A stretch of DNA of 64,000 nucleotides. Source: Lewinellaceae bacterium. GTDB lineage: Bacteria > Bacteroidota > Bacteroidia > Chitinophagales > Saprospiraceae. A program made the position numbers and the translations under genes. Below are positions 35,712 through 45,154 of the stretch, in pieces. The stretch is taken from positions 310,001 to 374,000 of the forward strand of contig JACJYM010000001.1 of the NCBI GenBank assembly GCA_020636155.1. Direction: 5' to 3'. Below the pieces are notes generated by a model. It searched no databases and had not been told where the DNA came from. It saw nothing but the letters and a program-made list of their open reading frames with translations. The number at the start of each line of letters is the position of its first letter. Position 1 is the stretch's first letter.

Positions 35712-36385
35712 AAAAAGTTTTTGCAGTTTTCTATCACTTGTCTTTTCAAATCATCCAAGTCCATTTTTCTTTCCTTTGATACTAATTCGTAAATATGCCG
35801 AATATCCAACCAGGAAGCACTATCAGTCTCCAAAAACAATCGATCTATGGGCATCTCTCTCATGGTTTTCAGGAGACCAAGAGAACTTTTTTCATGAGGT
35901 GCTATTGAGAGATAAAATCCGGCATTCATCAAGGTCTTTGCCAGAATTTCGTGCCTTGCATAACCATGTATTACCCAGTTTTTGATTTTAGGATAGTTTG
36001 GTTTTAATTTTAAAAGAGTGTCATAAGCCCTCACGCAATGAATTACAATGCTACATTCCAATCGATTGGCACGGTCAAGTTGTTGTTCAAAGATTAGCAG
36101 TTGATTGGTTGCATCACAATCTATCAATTTGTCCAGTCCGCACTCACCCCATCCCAGACATTTTTCATCATCTTCGAAAATTTGGCTCACAGCATCGAGG
36201 TTCGGTTCTGAGAAATTCTCACCGCATGACCAAGGATGAAATCCAATGGTGTAAAGGTTTTTAACCTTATTTTCACCAAAATTAATAGAAAGAATCTCCA
36301 AGATATCGTCACTCTCTGCATGCCTCAACTGATGCGTATGAAAGTCAATAAACGGCGTATATTCAAAATTTAATTCAATCACCAA
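35708..36385 (-). CDS. TatD family metal-dependent hydrolase
   Basis: The 225-residue protein has the TIM-barrel hydrolase motifs: FIDFHTHQ, GWGECGLDK, SIVIHCVRA, NWVIHGYA and LETDSASW, so the metal ligands are present. TatD proteins act as nucleases. It is slightly shorter than usual (about 255). It overlaps tcdA downstream by 4 bases. Confidence 0.87.
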   Translation of the reverse strand: MVIELNFEYTPFIDFHTHQLRHAESDDILEILSINFGENKVKNLYTIGFHPWSCGENFSEPNLDAVSQIFEDDEKCLGWGECGLDKLIDCDATNQLLIFEQQLDRANRLECSIVIHCVRAYDTLLKLKPNYPKIKNWVIHGYARHEILAKTLMNAGFYLSIAPHEKSSLGLLKTMREMPIDRLFLETDSASWLDIRHIYELVSKERKMDLDDLKRQVIENCKNFF

Positions 36386-36660
36386 GTCAGTTTTTTGAAT
36401 TGTGTAAATGTAGTGAGAATTTCAAATTGATACCTTGTGAATTGTAAATTAGATATATTTTTGCCATCTTCACTATCAATTAAAATTGCCACACCGCAAT
36501 AAGTTTCAAGTCTTATCAAAACTGTTCCGAAAAAATCATATTTTGGGAATTATTAGTGCAAAAAAAGAATGAAACAGCACCTATTTCTGACAATTAATAC
36601 GCTTGGAAGGGCTTAAAAACCGTAGAAGTGGAAATTCGAAAAACAAACAATTTTTAGAGG

Positions 36661-37392
36661 TTGAAAATTAGCATTACATTCCTTTTACTTACTCTGCTGG
36701 CAGAAATATTAGGCACCATTGGTGGATTTGGATCCTCTGTGTTTTTTGTGCCTATTGCCAATTTTTATTTTGACTTCCATACAGTATTAGGGATTACGGC
36801 ACTTTTTCATTTATCAAGCAATATCAGCAAGATATTACTCTTTAAAAAGGGTCTTGATAAAAATTTGTTGATTTATTTGGGCATTCCTTCGGTCATTTTT
36901 GTCATCATAGGAGGGATATTGTCAAAGGATTTATCATCTCATGTCCTGAGTTTTATATTGGGAATATTTTTAATTGCTTTTAGTTTGTTGTTTTTAATTT
37001 TCAAAAATCTAGTAATAAAACCCACCAAGTCAAATGCCGCGGTTGGTGGAATTCTTTCCGGTTTTTCTGCTGGACTCTTAGGCACGGGTGGCGCTATCCG
37101 AGGATTAACTATGGCTGCGTTTAATCTAGAAAAAAGTGTTTTCATTGCCACTTCTGCGGCTATTGATATGATGATAGACCTTACTAGGAGTGTGGTCTAT
37201 TACTCCAATGGTTACATTACGCAATCCATTCTGATATACATTCCGTTTCTCTTGGTCATAGGATTTGTAGGGACATTTATAGGCAAAAAGATTTTAAACT
37301 ACATTCCACAAGAGAGTTTTAGAAGCATTTCGTTGATTCTCATCTTTATAACTGGTCTAGTGATGTTGTATAATTTCTTTGTGAATCCTTAG
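36661..37392 (+). CDS. TSUP (TauE/SafE) family membrane transporter
   Basis: The 243-residue protein starts at TTG 36661 and is almost wholly hydrophobic, with about eight membrane segments. The two family repeats are seen as AEILGTIGGFGSSVFFVP and GGILSGFSAGLLGTGGAIRG. Family members export sulfite or organosulfur compounds; the substrate is unknown here. Its stop codon TAG (37390-37392) shares two bases with the stop of the convergent prfC. Confidence 0.85.
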   Translation: MKISITFLLLTLLAEILGTIGGFGSSVFFVPIANFYFDFHTVLGITALFHLSSNISKILLFKKGLDKNLLIYLGIPSVIFVIIGGILSKDLSSHVLSFILGIFLIAFSLLFLIFKNLVIKPTKSNAAVGGILSGFSAGLLGTGGAIRGLTMAAFNLEKSVFIATSAAIDMMIDLTRSVVYYSNGYITQSILIYIPFLLVIGFVGTFIGKKILNYIPQESFRSISLILIFITGLVMLYNFFVNP

Positions 37393-38966
37393 AATTCACT
37401 TGTGAAGTGGAACTTAACTTCCGGGTGGTTTTCTTGAGCCATCTTAAGCGTCCATGCCGATTCTGCTAGAAACACCAATTTCTCATCGATGTCATAGGCC
37501 AAGTCCCGCTTTCTTCTAGATATAAATTCCTGCAATGCCTTCGGGTCATTACAGCTCACCCAACAAGCTTTGTGAAGATTGACGGGTTCGTAATCGCAGG
37601 AAGCACCATATTCGTGTTTTAATCGATACTGAATTACATCAAATTGCAGAGCTCCCACCGTACCGATTATTTTTCGTCCATTATCTACTTTCGTGAATAA
37701 CTGTGCCACACCTTCGTCCATCAATTGGTCTAGTCCCTTATTCAACTGCTTGGTTTTCAGTGGATCCGTGTTGTTGACAAATCTGAATTGTTCTGGTGAA
37801 AAACTAGGAATGCCTTTAAAAATCAAGGTTTCTCCTTCACTTAGTGAATCTCCGATTTTAAAATTTCCACTATCATACAAGCCCACGATATCACCTGGGA
37901 ATGCTTCGTCAATAACTGATTTTTTTGAAGCCATGAAGGCTGTCGGGTTAGAAAATTTGATCATTTTATTTAGCCTCATACTTCGGTAGTTGGTATTCCT
38001 TTGGAATGTGCCACTTACCACCCTAAGAAAGGCAATTCTATCTCGATGCTTGGGATCCATATTGGCATGAATTTTAAATACAAAACCACTGAAAGCTTCT
38101 TCCTCAGGTCTGACAAGCCGTTCTTCTGTCATTCGCGGCAGGGGTCCAGGAGCTATATCCACGAAGCAATCCAGCAATTCTCGTACGCCGAAGTTATTAA
38201 TAGCACTGCCAAAAAATACCGGCGATATTTCTCCATTTAAGTAAGCATCCCTGTCTAAATCAGGATAAACTTGAGTCACGATTTCTAGGTCTTCTCTTAA
38301 TTGATTGGCCGCTCGATCACCTACTTTTTTATCGAGTAGATTATCGTCTATATTCGTAATTTTTATACCTTCTTCTAAATCTTTTGAATGCGGGCTAAAG
38401 AGCAATAAGTTCTTTTCGTACAAATTATAAACACCCTGAAACTGCGATCCCATGCCCACTGGCCAACTTAGTGGTGTCACCTTAATGCCTAGTTTTTCTT
38501 CGACCTCATCCAGAAGGTCGAAGCCATCCTTTCCTTCTCGATCGAGCTTATTGATAAAGACGATGATGGGAGTTTTTCTCATTCTACACACTTCTACCAA
38601 CCTTTCCGTTTGTTCCTCAACCCCTTTCGCTACGTCAATGACGACGATGACACTGTCCACGGCAGTAAGAGTCCGGTAAGTGTCTTCGGCAAAATCCTTG
38701 TGACCGGGAGTATCAAGAATGTTAATCTGTTTGTCCCTATATTCAAATGCCATGACCGAGGTCGCCACCGAGATTCCTCTTTGCTTCTCTATCTCCATAA
38801 AATCAGAAGTTGCATGTTTCTTGATCTTATTCGATTTTACGGCTCCAGCTTCTTGGATGGCACCTCCGAACAAGAGCAATTTTTCTGTCAATGTGGTTTT
38901 CCCTGCATCCGGATGCGAAACTATTCCGAATGTTTTTCTTTTTGCAATTTCCGCCTTTAGAGACAT
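37389..38966 (-). CDS. prfC: Peptide chain release factor 3
   Basis: The 525-residue translational GTPase opens with P-loop VSHPDAGKTTLTE (K23), then the switch region EKQRGISVATSVM, DTPGHKDFAEDTYR and NKLDREGKDGFDLLDE, all specific to RF3. It recycles RF1/RF2 from the ribosome. A promoter lies at 38994-39001 on the same strand. Confidence 0.96.
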   Translation of the reverse strand: MSLKAEIAKRKTFGIVSHPDAGKTTLTEKLLLFGGAIQEAGAVKSNKIKKHATSDFMEIEKQRGISVATSVMAFEYRDKQINILDTPGHKDFAEDTYRTLTAVDSVIVVIDVAKGVEEQTERLVEVCRMRKTPIIVFINKLDREGKDGFDLLDEVEEKLGIKVTPLSWPVGMGSQFQGVYNLYEKNLLLFSPHSKDLEEGIKITNIDDNLLDKKVGDRAANQLREDLEIVTQVYPDLDRDAYLNGEISPVFFGSAINNFGVRELLDCFVDIAPGPLPRMTEERLVRPEEEAFSGFVFKIHANMDPKHRDRIAFLRVVSGTFQRNTNYRSMRLNKMIKFSNPTAFMASKKSVIDEAFPGDIVGLYDSGNFKIGDSLSEGETLIFKGIPSFSPEQFRFVNNTDPLKTKQLNKGLDQLMDEGVAQLFTKVDNGRKIIGTVGALQFDVIQYRLKHEYGASCDYEPVNLHKACWVSCNDPKALQEFISRRKRDLAYDIDEKLVFLAESAWTLKMAQENHPEVKFHFTSEF

Positions 38967-38993
38967 GAGTTATTATTTTCTATTTAAAGCCCG

Positions 38994-39001
38994 CAAAAGT
39001 A
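38994..39001 (-). promoter_or_regulatory. Promoter -7 element for prfC
   Basis: The minus strand reads TACTTTTG, about 28 bases before the prfC ATG. Confidence 0.55.
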
Positions 39002-39241
39002 AGCAATTCAGATAAATGATGAGAGTCGCATTTCATTTTCACCACCATGAATGTCAATTTGGAGGTATTGTTCCAAAGTCAAAGAGCATTTATAAATAAA
39101 AATGAAACCAATATTTTGAAAGGAGGATTCCTCTTTGTTACAGCATTTTTGAGATTGCTAATCTTATGCTACACCTCCGTTTTTTTTACCGCAATTGAAC
39201 ATTTTGTGATAACAGTTACCAATCGATAATTAAAGTGGGGT

Positions 39242-39249
39242 TACATTTG
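39242..39249 (+). promoter_or_regulatory. Promoter -7 element for the TlpA-like gene
   Basis: TACATTTG matches TAnnTTTG, 19 bases before the ATG at 39269. Confidence 0.55.
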
Positions 39250-39268
39250 TCATAAAATAATAATCACA

Positions 39269-40450
39269 ATGAAGTGGCTTCTATTGGTATTAATTGGACT
39301 TTTCAGTGCCTGTAATTCTTCTCAAAGGATATTAGGAGAGTTGGAAATAAGGGAAGATTCTGATTGGGATTCAAAAGTATATTTATTGGATACAAAAAGT
39401 CTGGATGCCTTGGCTGCAAGTTATTTGTCAGAAGTGATCGATTCTTCCTTAATTACTGAGGATGGGACATTCGAATTTAAAAACTTGGAAACGGTAGAAA
39501 ATCCATGTCTCTACCTTATTGCCATACAGAAAAAAGGAAGTAAGTATAAAAATCAATTAGAAAATAATGACCCATTAAAATCGAATTATATTCCCGTCAT
39601 TTACGATGGAATATCACCAATTCACCTCATAGCACAAGCCGATAGCCTTTTCTCTACCTTTCGATTTATTGATCCTAGTCCGAGCAATTCTGAATTGGAA
39701 AAATTGCGAGACATAAGAATACAAGCCTATCATGAATATATCAATGAAATACGGTCATTAGAAAATGAAGAAACGACCATCCTTGATGAAGAAATAGCAA
39801 AAATCCACTTTCAGGAAAGCATGATGAAATTTGCAGAGGACACAAATAATGTATTGGCCGGAATGCTAGCTTATAGATTAGTAAGTCCTGAAAATGATTA
39901 TGAACGAGTTCCTGAATTTGTGTGGAATCAATGCTCAAAATGGCGCAGCAGTCAACCAGAAAATCAATTTGTCACCCAACTGTGCAAAATTGCAAACTCT
40001 CGCAAACTACCCCTCATGATAGGCGGCGAGGTGCCAGACTTTCGTCTTCCTATGATGAATTCTGATACATTTAATCTGCGAGATATACTTGCGGACAAGC
40101 TGACTTTAATCGACTTCTGGGGATCGTGGTGTGCTCCCTGTCGATATGAAAATCGCAACGTACTAGTACCACTTTGGGAGGAGACGCATAATATGGGATT
40201 CGGAATCATCGCTTATGCTCTAGACTCCAGTAAAAGTAACTGGACAAAATCTATACAAAAAGATGGCGCTGATCGCTGGTATCAGGCATCTCACCTCAAG
40301 GGAGACGAAGCTCCTCTTATGAATGCCTGCAAAATTACGACTATACCAGCCAATTATCTTGTAGATAATCAAGGTAAAATCATTGCAAAAAATCTACATG
40401 GAATTGAACTTCAGGAATTTGTAAGAGACTATCTTAAGAATGGTCAATAG
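39269..40450 (+). CDS. TlpA-like thioredoxin-fold lipoprotein
   Basis: The 393-residue protein has a lipobox (LFSACNSS), an N-terminal half resembling DUF4369 (EIREDSDWDSKVYLLDTKSL), and a C-terminal TlpA/AhpC-type thioredoxin domain with WGSWCAPCRYEN (C288, C291) and the cis-proline region TTIPANYLVDNQGKI. It would act as an envelope-anchored disulfide reductase. Confidence 0.9.
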   Translation: MKWLLLVLIGLFSACNSSQRILGELEIREDSDWDSKVYLLDTKSLDALAASYLSEVIDSSLITEDGTFEFKNLETVENPCLYLIAIQKKGSKYKNQLENNDPLKSNYIPVIYDGISPIHLIAQADSLFSTFRFIDPSPSNSELEKLRDIRIQAYHEYINEIRSLENEETTILDEEIAKIHFQESMMKFAEDTNNVLAGMLAYRLVSPENDYERVPEFVWNQCSKWRSSQPENQFVTQLCKIANSRKLPLMIGGEVPDFRLPMMNSDTFNLRDILADKLTLIDFWGSWCAPCRYENRNVLVPLWEETHNMGFGIIAYALDSSKSNWTKSIQKDGADRWYQASHLKGDEAPLMNACKITTIPANYLVDNQGKIIAKNLHGIELQEFVRDYLKNGQ

Positions 40451-40551
40451 CTTAATATTTGAATTCCGAATTGAAAATATTGAGCCAAAATTAAATTCAA
40501 AGAACCCACAAATACATGTATAAAAAGTTAGAATTATTCAAAATTATTATA

Positions 40552-40630
40552 TATCTTTGTAAAATAGTGCTCTTGGCAGAGTATTCTCATGTTAATCATA
40601 TAGCGAGAATACCAAACCTAGAGCTTTTTT
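40552..40630 (+). ncRNA. Small structured RNA with own promoter and T tract
   Basis: A -7 element TATCTTTG lies at 40552-40559. Right after it is a nested structure: outer GCTCT (40569-40573) with AGAGC (40620-40624), inner GTATTCTC (40581-40588) with GAGAATAC (40605-40612), then seven T from 40625. The expected transcript is about 60-70 nt and ends before the broken NYN gene. It may be a small RNA or a transcription attenuator for that gene. No known RNA family was recognised. Confidence 0.5.
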
Positions 40631-40645
40631 TATATATAATTTCAA

Positions 40646-41321
40646 ATAAAAAAGAAAACTGCAATTTTAGTTGACGGAGGGTTTTTTCGCAAAAGATATC
40701 GAAGCATTTTAGGAATAAAAAGCCTTGACCCAAATAAAACAGCAAGTGATCTATATACCATGTGTTTAAAGCATCTAGAACAATCAAAAGGAGAGATTTT
40801 CGATTTATACAGAATATTTTATTATGACTGTCTGCCCTATGACAAAAAACAACATAATCCAATTACTGGAAAAGCTATTGATTTCTCAAAGTCGGATCAA
40901 TATAAATTCCAAATTTCTTTTTTTGAAGAACTAAGAAAGAAAAGTTGCATTGCGTCTTGGAATATTGGAAGACAAAAACAAGTGGATAATAAAGTCGGAT
41001 AAAACAAAAGACCTTTTAAAATGAATAATCAGTATTAATGACTTGACTGAAAACGATGTTCAATTCGATTTTACACAAAAAATGGTCGACATGAAAATTG
41101 GATTGGATATTGCATCAATCACACTGAAAAAGCAGGTTGACCAAATAATATTAATTGCAGGAGATAGTGATTTTGTTCCTGCTGCCAAATTAGCGAGAAG
41201 GGAAGGGATTGATTTTTTATTAGATCCAATGTGGAATCCAATAAAACCACATTTGTTTGAACACATAGACGGCCTACATTCCACATTTAAACAAAACAGA
41301 AATTCCTTAAAAAAATAGTTT
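40646..41321 (+). pseudogene. NYN domain (LabA-like) nuclease, broken
   Basis: Three separate faults are visible. No ATG, GTG or TTG start precedes KTAILVDGGFFRKRYR, only ATA 40646 after stop TAA 40637. Near 40970-40980, in an A-rich run, the frame shifts: the matching sequence continues as KWIIKSDKTKDLLK. An in-frame TGA at 41022-41024 then interrupts it before ISINDLTENDVQFDFTQK. The NYN signatures VDGGFF and IAGDSDFVPAAKLARREG are intact, so the decay is recent or read errors are involved. Intact homologues are predicted ribonucleases of about 225 residues. Confidence 0.85.
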
Positions 41322-41517
41322 CAAAACTTTTCAAAAAAAATAATTGTAAGCATAATTTATGCTTAATTTAGCTTCTTAAAACCATACGAATTACTTGAAT
41401 TGAATATAATGTTCAAGGTATAAATTTATTTTTAGGTTAAATAATCTTCACTAAAATTTCAAAAATTCTCTATATACTTGTAATTTAAAAGTTTAAAAAC
41501 ATAAAATATTATCCTAA

Positions 41518-42201
41518 ATGAAGTTTTCAACAGCGGTCATTCTTTTGATTTTTTCTATCTCTATGTATGGTCAAAATCACAATATATTACTGAAAAATAG
41601 TAAAAAAATAGATCCAAGTAGGTATTCTGATTTTTCTAACACCCCATACGTATATGATCATTGGCTGCCATCGAAGGTGGAAGATAAAGATGTCAATTAT
41701 GTAGAGAACATTACTTGCAACTTCAATGCCGAGACCCAAGAACTCGAAGTGCGGTATCAAGACGAATACATAGAATTAGATCCACTATTGTACCCTTCTG
41801 TCGAAATGTATGACATCTCAAAAAGCAAAATCGACACCATACATTATCATCCAGTCAATTCGCCATGGGGCAAACTCATCTATGCCATCACATACTACGA
41901 TTCCGATAGTTTGCTGATATATGGTTACGCAAAATCTCGCAAGGTGGAATCAGCAAGAATTGTCTACACGAGTCGAGTTAGCACCAATAACTTTAAAACT
42001 AAAAACATGCTCGTCGTGAAAAAAGATGGTGAAACGACTCAGGAAGAACTCAAAAAAGATAATGTTTTAGATCTATTGGCAAATAACAAAAAGGAAAGAA
42101 AAGAGCTAAAAAATTTTATGTCAAAACAGAAACTCGATGTAAAAAAACCAAGTGACCTCAAAAGGTTGGTTGATTATCACATCGAGCTTCAAAAATTATA
42201 A
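41518..42201 (+). CDS. Hypothetical exported protein
   Basis: The 227-residue protein has a signal peptide (MKFSTAVILLIFSISMYGQN) and no family I recognise. The C-terminal third is strongly charged (KKERKELKNFMSKQKLDVKK). It is probably periplasmic. It is convergent with the M56 peptidase gene, nine bases apart. Confidence 0.6.
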   Translation: MKFSTAVILLIFSISMYGQNHNILLKNSKKIDPSRYSDFSNTPYVYDHWLPSKVEDKDVNYVENITCNFNAETQELEVRYQDEYIELDPLLYPSVEMYDISKSKIDTIHYHPVNSPWGKLIYAITYYDSDSLLIYGYAKSRKVESARIVYTSRVSTNNFKTKNMLVVKKDGETTQEELKKDNVLDLLANNKKERKELKNFMSKQKLDVKKPSDLKRLVDYHIELQKL

Positions 42202-42209
42202 ATCACACA

Positions 42210-43865
42210 TCAAATTTTACGTAATTTTCGTTTTTTCTCAACTCTAGTATTTGGAGACGGTTGAGGAATTTCATCGTCCATGTCGAATTGAAATTGTAGT
42301 GGCGATCCACTCTCCAGTTCATCTAAATCAATACCTCTTTCTCTTAATGCATCATTGATATCTTCCAGTGACATCGACTTACCATTCAACTTCCATTGTC
42401 CATCCTTCATTTCAAGAGCCAGACTATCTGCAAACATTTGCATTTGAGGCATCACATCATCAAACTTGAATTTAAAAGACTTCATATTTGGCATATTTTG
42501 CAAGATATTTTCATCCTCAAACAGCTCTATAAGTTCGTCCATATTGTCACTTTCGAATTCAAAATTTTGAAACCATTGGTTTCCATGCATATCCTGCATT
42601 TGTGCAAAAAGTGAATCCAAATCTTGCATTTTATCGAAATCAAAAGAGAAAGCGCTAAAATTAGAATTCATCTCACTCATTAGGGAATCTAAATCCAACA
42701 TCATTGTACCTATATGGTGTCTAGGTGTGATGCTGTCCCCATCGATTATCACGACATTTTTCTTCGTTTTTGGCATTTGCAGCGTATTTTGATTCATCGC
42801 ATTAAGTTGGGCAGTGATATCAGGTCCATCGCTCAATACATTGATTGACGTTAATTTTTTATCTTCATTTTCAATCGGTTTTGAAGAAGTTTTTGCAAAG
42901 GCGACACCAATAAAAAAACTCAAGAAAATGACAGAGACCAACAACAAATTGCGACTAAAATAAGTATTACGTTCCATATTCATATTTATTATTTTTTTAA
43001 TTCTCATGGCCATTTCGCTTTCATTTCCACTTACTGCCAGAGCAGGAAAGGGAGTAATGGACATCGAAAGTTCACTAATTTTTACCAAAGTTTTTGAATA
43101 ATCCAAGGGGTTGTTATCCACATTGTAAGCAAGCTCATCACAGGCTTGTTCTCTCTCAAATTCTAACTTTCTTGCTAAAATCCAAATGGCGGGATGGTAA
43201 TAAAAAAGACTCTTGATTACACTAATAAGTATATTATGTAAATAATCATTTCGGACAATATGTGCCAATTCGTGTTTGATGATATCTTCCGTTTCTGAAA
43301 GGGTCAATTGATTTAACCAGGCAATAGGAAAAACAACAACAGGTGTGATTATACCATAAGTGAATGCCGTTTTCGCTTGTTCAGAAAGCTTGATGACCAC
43401 TTTTCGGTTAATTGCCATTTTCTCAATGGAGTTATTCAGTGCTTGGTCGAGTTCCGAAGTCGCATTGACCAAGTCCTTTTTAATGCTTTTTAGTTTTTTC
43501 ACGGATGCCAATTGTACCACGGAAAATAGAAAAATACCAATCAACCAAATTACAGGCAAAACCTCTAGCAGATTGTATTCACCATTCGTGTACATCGCAG
43601 CATTACTTTGCACTTGTGACGTAGTCAAGAAGTTGATGGAAGCACCAGTATCCTTGCTCAAATAATAAAAAATAGTCAATCCAAAACTCACGACACACAT
43701 TATCAATGCAGAAAAATATAAGTTGTATTTAATGCGGGGTGAGGAAATTTTAAAAAGTAAAATCGCCGCTTGCGTTATCATGGCAATACACAGAAATTGC
43801 CATAAACTTTGAATCAGCACAAAAGCCAAAATATGAGCCGTGTGAGAATAAATAATTTCCATCAT
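42210..43865 (-). CDS. M56 family (BlaR1-like) membrane metallopeptidase
   Basis: The 551-residue protein has several membrane helices in the first 150 residues, a zinc site IKHELAHIVRND (H198, E199, H202) and FEREQACDELA, as in M56 peptidases. A single membrane helix near 300 is followed by about 220 residues rich in Asp, Met and Phe in place of a beta-lactam sensor domain. It overlaps blaI by 4 bases. It would sense a signal in the envelope and relieve BlaI repression; the signal is unknown. Confidence 0.88.
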   Translation of the reverse strand: MMEIIYSHTAHILAFVLIQSLWQFLCIAMITQAAILLFKISSPRIKYNLYFSALIMCVVSFGLTIFYYLSKDTGASINFLTTSQVQSNAAMYTNGEYNLLEVLPVIWLIGIFLFSVVQLASVKKLKSIKKDLVNATSELDQALNNSIEKMAINRKVVIKLSEQAKTAFTYGIITPVVVFPIAWLNQLTLSETEDIIKHELAHIVRNDYLHNILISVIKSLFYYHPAIWILARKLEFEREQACDELAYNVDNNPLDYSKTLVKISELSMSITPFPALAVSGNESEMAMRIKKIINMNMERNTYFSRNLLLVSVIFLSFFIGVAFAKTSSKPIENEDKKLTSINVLSDGPDITAQLNAMNQNTLQMPKTKKNVVIIDGDSITPRHHIGTMMLDLDSLMSEMNSNFSAFSFDFDKMQDLDSLFAQMQDMHGNQWFQNFEFESDNMDELIELFEDENILQNMPNMKSFKFKFDDVMPQMQMFADSLALEMKDGQWKLNGKSMSLEDINDALRERGIDLDELESGSPLQFQFDMDDEIPQPSPNTRVEKKRKLRKI

Positions 43866-44254
43866 TCTTCCGTTTTGTTTTTACTTTCTAAGAATTTTAT
43901 GTACTCTTTAATTTCATTGATTTCCTCTAGACTGGCGTTGCTATTCCCCAAAACTTGCATCACGAGATTACTCCTTGAGCCACCGAAAACCTGATTAACC
44001 AAATTTTTTATCATTTTATTTTTGACATTGGTTTCTTGGATATTGGCACTGTATATGTGGGATTTTAATTCCGTATCTCGGGTCAGTAAACCCTTTTCTA
44101 GCATGATTTGCATTATCTTAAGTGTGGTAGTATAGCCCACTTCTTTTTCATTATTGAGTTTCTCATTTATCTGTCTCACGGACATGGCACCATGTCTCCA
44201 CAAGAGAGTCAAAATCTTTAGTTCAGCATCGGTAGGTTGTATGATATTTGCCAA
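43862..44254 (-). CDS. BlaI/MecI/CopY family repressor
   Basis: The 130-residue protein has the winged-helix domain of this family (TDAELKILTLLWRHGAMSVR, then EVGYTTTLKIMQIMLEKGLL) and a dimerisation tail. It overlaps the M56 gene downstream by 4 bases. Two identical-type palindromes upstream (44278-44293 and 44335-44350) are likely its operators, so the pair should be self-regulated. Confidence 0.93.
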   Translation of the reverse strand: MANIIQPTDAELKILTLLWRHGAMSVRQINEKLNNEKEVGYTTTLKIMQIMLEKGLLTRDTELKSHIYSANIQETNVKNKMIKNLVNQVFGGSRSNLVMQVLGNSNASLEEINEIKEYIKFLESKNKTEE

Positions 44255-44277
44255 TTTTTTTAAAGTTTGTTAACCTA

Positions 44278-44293
44278 TACGAATAATTTCGTA
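44278..44293. promoter_or_regulatory. Operator candidate 1 for the BlaI-type repressor
   Basis: TACGAA-TAAT-TTCGTA has perfect 6-bp arms with a 4-base spacer, 24 bases before the blaI ATG. The same arms and spacing recur 42 bases further upstream. Confidence 0.6.
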
Positions 44294-44334
44294 CACAATA
44301 TTACAGCGTAAAACATAAAAATGCAACGGTGCAG

Positions 44335-44350
44335 TACGAAAGTTTTCGTA
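44335..44350. promoter_or_regulatory. Operator candidate 2 for the BlaI-type repressor
   Basis: TACGAA-AGTT-TTCGTA shows the same arms and spacing as operator 1, with an unrelated spacer. It lies between the divergent blaI and NUDIX genes and might also affect the latter. Confidence 0.6.
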
Positions 44351-44436
44351 ATTAAGATAATTTTAACATGATTGTATGAGTCCAAGGTATTTAAACAAAA
44401 ACAAAAGCTAATTTTACACCCAATAAATTATGTGAA

Positions 44437-45018
44437 ATGTCCGACAAAGTCATTATCGAAAAAGTCAATGTTCTTTCCGATGAATGGTCCCAATTATACC
44501 AATACGTCATCAAATATCGTCGCGAAGATGGTAGGATAGAAACTCAATTTAGAGAAATTCACGACACGGGCAATGCCGCATGCATACTGATGTACAACCC
44601 TACCAATCAATGTATCATTCTCATCAAGCAATTTAGATTAGCAACTCTCATTAATGGTCACAAAACGGGATTCATCTACGAAGTTCCTGCCGGATTGATA
44701 GAAGATGAAGACCATTCAGAAACTATACAGAGAGAGGCGATTGAGGAGACGGGATATGGTGTCAAAAATCTAAAATTCTTGTATAATGCCTATACGACTC
44801 CCGGTGCTAAAACAGAGCTCACCGCCTTCTACTATGGAGAATATGACACCTCCACATCAGTGTCATCAGGTGGTGGATTGGCAGATGAGCAAGAAGAGAT
44901 AGAAGTCATCGAGATTCCATTGGCACAAGCGATTGAGATGGTCATGACGAACGAAATCGTTGACCTCAAAACCATATGTCTCATTCAATGGGCAGAAAAT
45001 AACATCAGGCAGCATTAA
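44437..45018 (+). CDS. NUDIX hydrolase (ADP-ribose/GDP-mannose pyrophosphatase type)
   Basis: The 193-residue protein has the Nudix box from G86 (GLIEDEDHSETIQREAIEET) and a downstream GGGLADEQEEIEVIE typical of the NudK/ADP-ribose pyrophosphatase group. It would cleave a nucleoside diphosphate sugar. It diverges from blaI across the two operator palindromes. Confidence 0.88.
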   Translation: MSDKVIIEKVNVLSDEWSQLYQYVIKYRREDGRIETQFREIHDTGNAACILMYNPTNQCIILIKQFRLATLINGHKTGFIYEVPAGLIEDEDHSETIQREAIEETGYGVKNLKFLYNAYTTPGAKTELTAFYYGEYDTSTSVSSGGGLADEQEEIEVIEIPLAQAIEMVMTNEIVDLKTICLIQWAENNIRQH

Positions 45019-45123
45019 GGGTATTCACCTAATTATTGCCCGATTTTTAAAAATTTAATTGCTTAATTCCTGTTTTAGAATATTATAGTGTAAACAAGTC
45101 ATTTATACATTCTTTCTTTTTAT

Positions 45124-45131
45124 TACATTTG
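45124..45131 (+). promoter_or_regulatory. Promoter -7 element for the adhesin-porP-ompA operon
   Basis: TACATTTG matches TAnnTTTG, 23 bases before the ATG at 45155. No other promoter was seen in the next 9 kb. Confidence 0.5.
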
Positions 45132-45154
45132 AGGTAAAATTACAACCAACGAGG

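Noticed and set aside
39047..39229. 60-residue ORF between prfC and the TlpA-like gene
   Set aside because: No recognisable domain, no ribosome-binding context, and it ends just before a clear promoter of the next gene; likely chance.
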